DNA of 64,000 bases from JACKFE01 sp050248735 (GTDB taxonomy: Bacteria; Nitrospirota; Nitrospiria; Nitrospirales; UBA8639), in assembly GCA_050248735.1 (NCBI GenBank), contig JBFWRU010000015.1, positions 7,135 to 71,134 of the forward strand. Direction: 5' to 3'. Below the pieces are notes generated by a model that was not told where the DNA came from, made no database searches, and saw only the letters and a list, made by a program, of their open reading frames with translations. Positions 1 to 7,600 of this stretch are shown piece by piece. The stretch's first letter is position 1; each line of letters opens with the position of its first letter. Position numbers and translations under genes: made by a program.

Positions 1-856
1 CAGCCAACTTGGTCATCCAGGGCTCTGACAAAAACATGAACGTAAAATTTTGTCGGAACACGGACCAGGCTTGCGAGGTCGGTTGAATGTTCCCCTTGAA
101 GAATAATTGCGGATTGATCAACGCTTCGACGGTTTCCGCATCGCCCTTCCTTAGGGCTTCCACAAATGTCTCGGCCACGGCCTTGGTCAAGGCTTCCACC
201 TGAGAGTGTTCCCTCATCAAACTAAGCACGGTCGGGTTTCCTAGATAGCGACGACGTACCGATTGCAGGTACCCAGGCGTGGATGGGGATTTCAGGTTGA
301 AATTCACGCGTTCCAAGAGGCCCCACCATTGCAAGCGTTCTTGCTGTTTGGCCACGGCTTCAAGATTGGCCTGCGTGGCAGGGCTGAGCCCAATCGGGCT
401 GGTCGCTAAAAATCGCCCAGCGTCATATTTCATCACTTCTATCGTTTCCGATCCAAGTGGCCAGGCCATGGCTTCCCCGGTTTCAGCGGTTTCTCCCTTA
501 GCTTGAATTTTCCCCGACAGGACGACCGCGACTAAGACTTCAGGATTGGCCTGAAGCAGGACATCACATGTCGTCAACGTGGTGAACGTGGCGTCATAAA
601 AGGTAAGCGTATGGTCTTCCGGAAGGCTTGTCAGAACCGATGAGGATGCCAGGGTTTTTTCGAGGTCTTCTAACTGGAGAGGGGTGTTCGTGTCCGTCTT
701 TAGGAGTGCCACCTGCTGCTCAACATTAATTGGAGTGGCTAATGCAGTTTCTTCGGCTTGGGTCAGAGGAATCATTCCTCCCCCCCAGACCAAGAAGACC
801 AACCCAAGCAATGAGGAAATGGTGTTTTGTCCATGTTGCCGCATGTACACATCCAT
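1..856 (-). CDS. Secreted protein of unknown function, 5' part only
   Basis: An open frame of 285 codons runs off the left edge, so the C-terminus is missing. The ATG at 856 follows a GGGAGAG-type ribosome site; a second in-frame ATG lies at 844. Residues 5-30 (MRQHGQNTISSLLGLVFLVW onward) form a signal peptide ending near TQAEE. The visible mature part is alpha/beta-like, with one Cys in a TTLTTCDVLLQ stretch. The last visible part, around ALRKGDAETVEALINPQLFF, resembles SnoaL/NTF2-like sequences, but this is only an impression. It diverges from the LapG-like protease gene with 77 bp between the two starts, so the promoters probably share that gap. Function unknown. Confidence 0.75.
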   Translation of the reverse strand, partial: MDVYMRQHGQNTISSLLGLVFLVWGGGMIPLTQAEETALATPINVEQQVALLKTDTNTPLQLEDLEKTLASSSVLTSLPEDHTLTFYDATFTTLTTCDVLLQANPEVLVAVVLSGKIQAKGETAETGEAMAWPLGSETIEVMKYDAGRFLATSPIGLSPATQANLEAVAKQQERLQWWGLLERVNFNLKSPSTPGYLQSVRRRYLGNPTVLSLMREHSQVEALTKAVAETFVEALRKGDAETVEALINPQLFFKGNIQPTSQAWSVFRQNFTFMFLSEPWMTKLA

Positions 857-933
857 CACGGGAACCTTTTCTCTCCCTTCCTCCTACTCAAGGGCCTATG
901 GCCTTTGGCCGAAAGAGGGTTCGGAGGAAGGGA

Positions 934-1620
934 ATGGGATACCGTCAACAAACCTATAGTCTGTGGAGTTCGTGTTGTATCTTTATGTTACTTGTGTCAG
1001 TAGGGGTGCCTTCCTCCTATGCCTTCGCGAATGGCCTGTTTCAATCCACCGAATTTCGTAGTCGCGTGCCCCCCCCACCAGTGAATCTGGGACTTCATGT
1101 GCACCACACCCACTCGGTTTTTGCTTCGTGTGAACAGCATTCCTTATCGTGCCCGCCTGAGGTATCCACCTTTTGGAGTGATCAATGGAAAGCCCTTCAG
1201 TTACTGGCCCGTTTCGAGCAGGTCAAGGTGATCAACCAACTCGTCAATCGATTTCCCTACCACTCGGATTGGGAGAACTTTGGGGTACAGGATCACTGGG
1301 CGTCCCCTCTTGAATTTCTCCAATACTCAGGCGATTGTGAAGACTATGCCCTTTTCAAATTTTTTCTCCTCAGGCACCTGGGGGTGCCCAATGACCAGTT
1401 GCGTATCGTCCTACTGTGGAATCGTTCTGGCCTGAATGCCCATGCGGTGTTGGTATTTTTCCACTCCGGGGAAACTTTGGTGCTGGATAATGAACGCGAT
1501 GCCCTTCTCCGCGATACGCAACTCCCACACTATGTTCCCACCTATTCATTTAATGAAACTCATAGCTGGTCCCATCTCATTTCTCCCAGCATGACTGACC
1601 CGCTTTCCTTGCTGAAATAA
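934..1620 (+). CDS. LapG-type transglutaminase-like cysteine protease, exported
   Basis: The protein has 228 residues. The ATG at 934 has a GGAGG six bases upstream; longer in-frame starts (898, 730) would overlap the divergent gene and lack such a site. Residues 1-32 form a signal peptide. The catalytic triad of the bacterial transglutaminase-like cysteine proteinase family (DUF920, peptidase C93) is visible: Cys135 in SGDCEDYA, His170 in NAHAVLVFF and Asp185 in LVLDNERD. Known members such as LapG cleave large adhesins in the periplasm and control biofilm release. No LapA-like adhesin or LapD receptor is visible nearby, so the substrate is unknown; the divergent secreted protein is a possible functional partner. 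Confidence 0.8.
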   Translation: MGYRQQTYSLWSSCCIFMLLVSVGVPSSYAFANGLFQSTEFRSRVPPPPVNLGLHVHHTHSVFASCEQHSLSCPPEVSTFWSDQWKALQLLARFEQVKVINQLVNRFPYHSDWENFGVQDHWASPLEFLQYSGDCEDYALFKFFLLRHLGVPNDQLRIVLLWNRSGLNAHAVLVFFHSGETLVLDNERDALLRDTQLPHYVPTYSFNETHSWSHLISPSMTDPLSLLK

Positions 1621-2156
1621 AAAAACCTTCTCAACCGTATTTCAGGCGAAGAAGGCATTTAGCATATCTTCGTGCACCCTTTCCCCGTGTGGGTAGAAGG
1701 CTCATATTCAACTGGCCCGCCAGCGTGTCTATTTAACTCATCCGGGGAGTAAATGCAATAGCTCAAACTAGTATGGTGGTCCATTTCTTCCCTGACATGC
1801 CTCGGGCTTCATTGCGAAGTTTTCTCCCAAGAATTCCATTTCACCCTATCCATTTGCCACAGGTTGGCAATGGTCAGTTCTTCAGGCATGAGAGATCCCG
1901 AGGGTCTAGGGGCTTGGCCATGGCTTCCTCTTCCAGATAGCAATATTGCCCATTCCACACCTCCGATTTAGATCATCGAGGGGTTCCTCGCACTTCAGCG
2001 ACACCTGAAGACAAGCAACCGTCCAGCAGCTTGCACGACTCAAAGTATACATGGCCAATTAGTAGACTACGGATCGAAAGAAAGGGGATTGCTGAAGTAA
2101 TTGGAGCCGGGCAGTCTCCTTGACCTTTCCGCATATACACTGGTCTTCTGCTGATT
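1621..2156. other. Gene-free stretch
   Basis: About 540 bases between the LapG-like gene and the insertion-sequence remnant. A weak hairpin (ccttct at 1626-1631 pairing with agaagg at 1650-1655) lies directly after the stop codon, but has no good T-run on the plus strand. No convincing coding region was seen on either strand. The part next to the IS remnant is probably decayed element sequence. Confidence 0.4.
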
Positions 2157-2737
2157 TTATCGACAGGTTGAAGAAAACTTCTGATGGTGTTGCTCCACAA
2201 AACTCCTGGGGACAGCCCCAAGGTAAAACGAGGGACTCCGATGATGAGTATAAAATCGTTCGAGGTAGTCATAGATATTTGTCCGGGCTTCGGCCTGAGT
2301 CCGGTACTGCCACTGGTGAACCCGCTCCCGTTTGAGGAGACCAAAGAAACTCTCCGCCACCGCCTTGTCATAATAGTTCCCCACGCCACTCATGGTACTC
2401 CCAATCCCATCCGCCTGAAGAAGGATTACAACTCCTGTGAGGTATCCTGGGTGTTCCAGTCCGAAAGGAGGATAGTCATCGTTGGCCTCCGACGCTACCA
2501 CACCAACTTCAGCACGGCATAGACCACGAGGTCTTGAGTGCCCTGTGGCTGGATCGACCACCCAATTACTGGGCGAGAAAACAAATCCAGGACCACCGCC
2601 AAGTAGAACCACCGCACCAGCATGGCCGCAGTAATGCCCTAATCCGCGCAACGTGAGTAACGCAGCGGCTTCGCTTGCTTGGATAGCTGGACTGCCTCCT
2701 GCGAAAACTTTAGACTGTACTGTCGACATTTCTCCAT
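2157..2737 (-). mobile_element. Internally deleted, frameshifted IS3-family insertion sequence
   Basis: Reading the minus strand, a strong AGGAGG site and ATG at 2737 open an OrfA-like start (MEKCRQYSLKFSQEAVQLSK) that stops at 2639. In the same frame past the stop comes the OrfB catalytic-core segment WFYLAVVLDLFSRPVIGWS. The following part shifts frame and shows the family's C-terminal signature, NYYDKAVAESFFGLLKRERV followed by EARTNIYDYLERFYTHHR. Most of OrfA and the first part of OrfB are missing, so OrfA is fused to OrfB by a deletion. Several stops and shifts make it non-functional. Terminal repeats were not identified, so the ends are approximate. Confidence 0.8.
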
Positions 2738-2825
2738 GACACACCTCCTAGCCTAGTATGAGGCTTTTTCGATGTGTCCCTAAAGCCAGGGAAAGACCCA
2801 CATGCTGATTGCAAGGGAGGAACCA

Positions 2826-3200
2826 ATGAAAAAAAACTACTTTGTGATGGTTATGCTTTTCGTTCTTGTGGTTCCGAATTCAGGATTGAGTGAACCCTAC
2901 TCCCCCTCCTGTGGAGCAGCGATCGAGAAAGTCAGCAAAGCCGGGCAAGACTTAGTGCCCTTTCAACGCATCATGGAACTGGCCAGCGCCAGGGAACGTC
3001 AGGCCTATGGAGAGTTAACCGTCTGCACCGGTGGGGGACTCTATAGCGTGAATAAAGCGGCAGCGTGTAACGAGGCAACATGGAAAGCCCCAGAGCGAAC
3101 CAAGGAAGTGATTGAAGCCGAAGATCACTACCAACAGGGTCGAAAGACATTTGAGGAATTATTTGAACAGGCAAAGAGAACATGCTTAGTGGCCCCCTGA
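2826..3200 (+). CDS. Small secreted protein with four cysteines, unknown function
   Basis: The protein has 124 residues. The ATG at 2826 follows GGGAGG with good spacing; an in-frame codon at 2802 is less likely. A signal peptide (MKKNYFVMVMLFVLVVPNSG) is followed by a short, mostly helical mature part with four Cys (SPSCGAA, LTVCTGG, AACNEAT, KRTCLVAP), which could form two disulfides in the periplasm. It stands alone between the IS remnant and a clear terminator. No family was recognised. Confidence 0.7.
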   Translation: MKKNYFVMVMLFVLVVPNSGLSEPYSPSCGAAIEKVSKAGQDLVPFQRIMELASARERQAYGELTVCTGGGLYSVNKAAACNEATWKAPERTKEVIEAEDHYQQGRKTFEELFEQAKRTCLVAP

Positions 3201-3246
3201 TTTGCTGACCATCCCTGACTCTCCAGGAATCGGTTCTCCCATGATG

Positions 3247-3281
3247 GCCTCACTTTCTGTAAGGAGTGAGGCTATTTTGTT
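3247..3281 (+). terminator. Rho-independent terminator
   Basis: An eight-base perfect stem (gcctcact pairing with agtgaggc, loop of ten bases) is followed by tattttgttt. It lies 46 bases after the stop codon of the small secreted protein gene and probably ends its transcript. Confidence 0.75.
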
Positions 3282-3416
3282 TAATTGGAATGAACTCAAA
3301 GGCGGATGTTCCTTTTTGATGTCCGAATGATCACCCAAGGCGGGGTGATCGATGGCTTCGCCAAGCCAAACATGTAAAAACCCTCCGCAAGAGACGCGCT
3401 CATGATGGAAGTCAAA

Positions 3417-3444
3417 ATGATACTGAAATAATGATACTGAAATT
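3417..3444. repeat. Two-copy 14-bp tandem repeat
   Basis: The unit atgatactgaaata is repeated head to tail; the second copy differs in its last base. It lies in a gene-poor stretch downstream of the terminator. No function is apparent. Confidence 0.7.
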
Positions 3445-3677
3445 ATGAGAGCATGTTTGTGTTGTCCAAAAGGACGGTCTGCGAAATCCTTTTTGGCTAG
3501 GCCTTTAGCTTGTGGAGTCTGGATAAGGGTTCGCTGCTTCTCGTAAAGCCTCAATTTTTCCCGGATTGTATGCCCGCCTTTGCGAACCCGGAATACCCCT
3601 TCTTTGGAGGCATTGTTTGTGTGATCTGTTGCGAATATAAACTTGATCCTCTACTTGAATGAAAGGAGAAGGTCGTC

Positions 3678-3806
3678 ATTAAAATTTCATTCATCATATT
3701 CGTCGGTATATTGTTGTCGACCATGTATGTTATGGCCGTGGGTAAGGTCTCAGGCGAAATCATCAATGAACTCTTTTCAATCGTAAACGGAATAGTGGTG
3801 CGGTAG
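3678..3806 (+). CDS. Possible 42-residue membrane peptide with an ATT start, or a dead gene
   Basis: Reading from ATT at 3678 gives a 42-residue peptide beginning IKISFIIFVGILLSTMYVMA, a typical membrane segment, followed by a polar tail to a TAG at 3804. AAGGAG lies nine bases before the ATT, where an ATG would be expected. Either a rare ATT start is used or the start codon was lost by mutation. Two internal ATGs would cut the membrane segment. No homologue was recognised. Confidence 0.2.
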   Translation: MKISFIIFVGILLSTMYVMAVGKVSGEIINELFSIVNGIVVR

Positions 3807-3822
3807 TAGGCTTCCTTCATTT

Positions 3823-4158
3823 TTAAGGACGGTTAAAGACTTTTGACCATGCCTTTCTCAAAATGGCCGTAAGGCCCTTCCCCAGGTAAAAACCGAGCCC
3901 GCTGTCTTTTATTAACCCCTCGATATAGTCAAAACATCTGCTCCAATCTCGACTCAAGTCCGATATTGCCGCCGATGCCCCCATTTCGTTGAGTCTCCAC
4001 GGGGCTACTGCTATTCTTCCGTGTAGGCCAAAATCCCAATAATCAAAAAAGGTGCCCTCAAGAGTCAGATCAAAAATGGATGTAGCCAAAAAGTAAAGGC
4101 CAGCATCTTTAAGAAAGGAAATGCCTGATCTTGAGCCATAGTCGGGAGGTGACAACAT
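3823..4158 (-). CDS. Doubtful hypothetical protein
   Basis: An open frame of 111 codons whose start overlaps the start of the forward gene at 4157. The composition is protein-like (aromatic-rich middle, basic C-terminal helix GLTAILRKAWSKVFNRP), but there is no ribosome site before the ATG, and the overlapping forward gene has an excellent one. No signal peptide and no recognised domain. It may be a chance frame. Confidence 0.25.
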   Translation of the reverse strand: MLSPPDYGSRSGISFLKDAGLYFLATSIFDLTLEGTFFDYWDFGLHGRIAVAPWRLNEMGASAAISDLSRDWSRCFDYIEGLIKDSGLGFYLGKGLTAILRKAWSKVFNRP

Positions 4159-4432
4159 GAATTTACAACAGCGAGGGACAGAGTTGATCCATCAACTCAA
4201 AGAGCATGTCTTAGAGGTTCTCCGTAGTCATCCCAATGCCGGGTCAGGGGAAACAGGAATACTGCAGGAAGAAATTGCCCGGCGGGCCGGCCTGCATAGT
4301 ATGGGCACCGGAGAGTTGGATCATACGTGTAGTGAAATCCTGAGTCTTCTTCAAAAGGAGAACAAGATAAAGTTATCTGATGTCTCGCAGGAAGAACGGC
4401 AGAAAAAGTTATGGCGTCTCAGGAAAGAATGA
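4157..4432 (+). CDS. Small hypothetical protein, possibly winged-helix-like
   Basis: The protein has 91 residues and no signal peptide or membrane segment. GGGAGGTGA upstream fixes the ATG. It is helical and charged: an N-terminal helix (ELIHQLKEHVLEVLRS), a middle part reading like a helix-turn-helix (QEEIARRAGLHSMGTGELDH) and a basic end. A small DNA-binding or adaptor protein is possible, but no family was recognised. It lies 160 bp upstream of the tRNA-Arg gene. Confidence 0.65.
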   Translation: MNLQQRGTELIHQLKEHVLEVLRSHPNAGSGETGILQEEIARRAGLHSMGTGELDHTCSEILSLLQKENKIKLSDVSQEERQKKLWRLRKE

Positions 4433-4592
4433 CGTACGAATTTATGAATGGTCTTCCGGCAGTTTCACTGACAGGCAAAAGAAGGTTTTTGGACTTCGAG
4501 CCACTGGTAACAGGTCAATCGTGAAATTGACACACCCAATGCCCTCCGTGGTCGTTGACTCAAACTCTGTAAGTATGCGATTTTCCTGGCAT

Positions 4593-4669
4593 GCGCTCGT
4601 AGCTCAGTTGGATAGAGCATCGGCCTTCTAAGCCGAGGGTCACAGGTTCGAATCCTGTCGGGCGCACCA
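4593..4669 (+). tRNA. tRNA-Arg (anticodon TCT)
   Basis: A complete cloverleaf can be drawn: acceptor GCGCTCG pairs with CGGGCGC (one T-G pair), D arm with AGCTCAGTTGGATAGAGC, anticodon stem TCGGC/GCCGA enclosing CTTCTAA (anticodon TCT, reading AGA), and T arm with GGTTCGAATCC. The CCA end is encoded at 4667-4669. The gene ends seven bases before the convergent stop codon of a giant gene. Confidence 0.97.
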
Positions 4670-4675
4670 GCCAGA

Positions 4676-7600
4676 TCAGCGATTAATCGGTAGAGCGTCG
4701 GCATACACCAGCCGGCGTTCTTCCTTGCGCGGTGTATCCGCCTCTCCTTCCGTATCGAATACTTCAAACTCTTTAATAACGACACGATGCTGCTTGGGAC
4801 CCGGTTCCGGGAGTGGTACCGGCCCACTCCACTGTGTGGCATTGATTCTGGGCAGGACTACGGGCTTTGATCCTCCAACGGGCAGCCATCCCAAGTCGTC
4901 CGGCACGGCCGGATTCATTTCCTCCAGGGAGATTTCGACAATGGATGTGCGAGCCGGGGCGGCAGAACCTTGCACACCTGCCACCGTGACAATGACCTGG
5001 TTGCCATTTTTTGAATCGGGTACGACACTGGCCGTCCGGTCGGGAACCAGTTGGGCAAAGTCTGCCAGGACGACCGGGGAAAGATGTACGCCCTGGATCG
5101 AATTGACCTGATAGCGGGCAAGAGCCAGGCGCACAAAGGGGAAATAGGCCGTGCCGGGATCCATGTCGATGTCGCAGTACCACAACTGTCGGTTCACATC
5201 GGGTTTCACGTCAAATACGCAGATTGTCACCGGCATGGGTTGGAATAAAAACAAACGGGTGGGCACCGCGATTTGAGGATTGACGGCAGCGGCTCTGGAA
5301 CTAACCCCTCCAGCCGGGATGGGCGCCTCTCTTACTCCCAGATCGTAACGGACAGCCACGGCATTCTTGAAGTTCGTCGGAGCCGGGTGGCTGGCTCCCA
5401 CTTTGAGTTGGGAGAACAGCTGACCGGAAATTCTTGGATCCAGCTGCAATGCTTGAGGCGAATTTTTGAGAATACCCGGCGGGGTCGCCCGGGAACTGAT
5501 CTCATCCTCAGGAATCGACCGAGGGTGTATTTGAGGAATATTGAGCTGGGGGATAATCGGAATTTTCTCAGCCGGGATGGGGATTCGGGAGGGACCGCTT
5601 TCCCATAAGGGATCCAAACCCCATTGGGAAACATAGGGTTTGGCCTGATCCGGTAATTCGGCTCTGGGGTCAGGGTAGAGGATGACGGCCAATTGTTCCC
5701 CATCGCCTGAAGAAAACCATGGACGGTCCAGGTAGACCCGTAGCCCTCCACCGACCCGGTGGTGGCCTTGCGGGGTATTTTCCCATCGGAACGTCGGTAG
5801 AATGTACAGAACTTCGGGTTTGGCCGGAGGAGCACTGCTTAAAATGTCCACCTTGACCGGTTGTGACGTCCGGGTCCATTTGGGGAGATTCGGCAGCGGG
5901 GGGAGCGGTTGCTTGTTAGCCATCGCCGCCGAAAGAGCTTTCTCATAATTTTCCCATACATGTTCCTCTTCTTCGCGCGTCGGCAGAAAGTAGTCGCGAT
6001 ACCTCGTCTTGCCGATAGCCACATAGTCGACGCACCGGTATTTGGTATCGGTGAATGTCTGCTTGCCGGCGAACCGATATTGATGAGGTACAAAGTTTTC
6101 CGGCAGAGGCGGTAGGGCTGTGGCACAGCGGAATGGCCGCTCATCGTAGGGGGGAGGCCCTTGAGGTTGCGGCCGTGCGATGACCGACGGGTTAATCGTT
6201 GCAGCACCGACCGGATTTTTCTGAATAACGGTGGGGGCAGCGGCGGCCTTCATTCTTGCCAGAGGAACTCCTCGTTCCTGTACCCCGTCGGGTATGGCTT
6301 CTTCTCCCGTTTTCGATTCAGGATCCATTGGAGGGGAATCGCCTGGTTCTCCTTCTAGAGGAGTCTGGCTTTTGTCGGAAGCCTCGGACTTGACTGTTGC
6401 CCGTTCAGTCAAATCCATATCCAACGGAGCCGCACTTTCCTGTCCTTCAAGACCTCTGGCGATGACCCGTTGAGCGACTCGCTCCACCACGGGAACCTGG
6501 AAGGCTTGAGCTTGACCGATCACCCGTTGCGGCGGATCGGTCAGGGGCACACCGATGTCCACGGGTTCGCTCCATCGCGCTTCCACATCGAATTCTTCGG
6601 TGCTTCCCCGATGCACGGCAATGGTTCCATACAAATAGGCCTGGGTGTCACCCACCTTGCGGACGTGATCAAACGGAACTTCCTGGCTGGCTTGAACCGG
6701 ATTGATCAGGCTGGCCCACAGGGGATTGAACAGGGGTTGTTGAAGGGCATGCACCAGATCAAGGTCCCGGTTAGGGGTGAGCAGCCAATGCCGTCCCTGT
6801 CTGACCAGCGTTTGCATGGGAGATCCGTCCTGCTGTCGACCCAGGCGTTCTTGAATCCATCGCCAGAGTCCCATGAGATTTTCCGCTCCAGGAGGAAAAA
6901 AACAACTGGCTTCCGCCCGGATATGTTCACCCGGCGGAACGAAAATCCTTAAGGTATCGCCTTGAAACACCGGAGGGTTGTTGCCTCCTTCAATCCGGAT
7001 TTTGAATCCAACCCGGTTTGGCCAGTTGCCGCCAAACGCTTGTTGGAACAGGCCTGGACCACTGGTTCCTGGCAGTTGTGAGAACGTGACGCCAGCGGCC
7101 AACGGATCTGGCAGGTACGGAACGGTAATCTGTTGATTGGCCGGTACGACGAATTCCGGTAATTCCACTTTCACCGCTTTGCGTCCAATGGGGGAAGTGG
7201 AGTCCGGTTGCCACTGTTCTCCCAAATCCAGATCCTTGTCGATCATGAGTTGATAGGCTTGTTGCGGCGGCATGGCATCGAACATCCCATGTTGCTCAGA
7301 CAATTCCTGGCTCACTCTGGGTGGAACCATATGTCGAATGGATGCGGGCGTGGCCGGTCCTGCCGGGACATCTTGCGGGGTTTCCAGGTTGAGGGTTCGA
7401 ATCACCAATCGTGAAGGAAAGTCACCGGGAAGCAGGGGTTGTTCTGCGGGTTTCGGTCCCTTGGTTGGTTGTGTCAGGACCATGACGGGCGAACTCACCG
7501 GCTCGAACCGATCGTAAAAGCCATCATTCACATCAGTGACAAACAGGGGATTTTCGGGAGGCGAAAATGTGACCGGCAAACTGTTGCCTGCCAGGTCCAC

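Noticed and set aside
730..933. Upstream extension of the LapG-like gene
   Set aside because: The extra codons overlap the divergent secreted-protein gene, and the ATG at 934 has a much better ribosome site and begins a signal peptide.
3186..3554. Open frame of 122 codons on the minus strand
   Set aside because: It overlaps the terminator and the end of the secreted-protein gene, has no ribosome site and reads like a random frame (many His, Lys and Gln without pattern).
3551..3820. Open frame of 89 codons on the minus strand
   Set aside because: It lies opposite the better membrane-peptide frame at 3678-3806, has no ribosome site and no recognisable protein features.
7390..7415. Sequence resembling a tRNA T-arm (gggttcgaatc)
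   Set aside because: It lies inside a giant coding gene and no cloverleaf can be completed around it.
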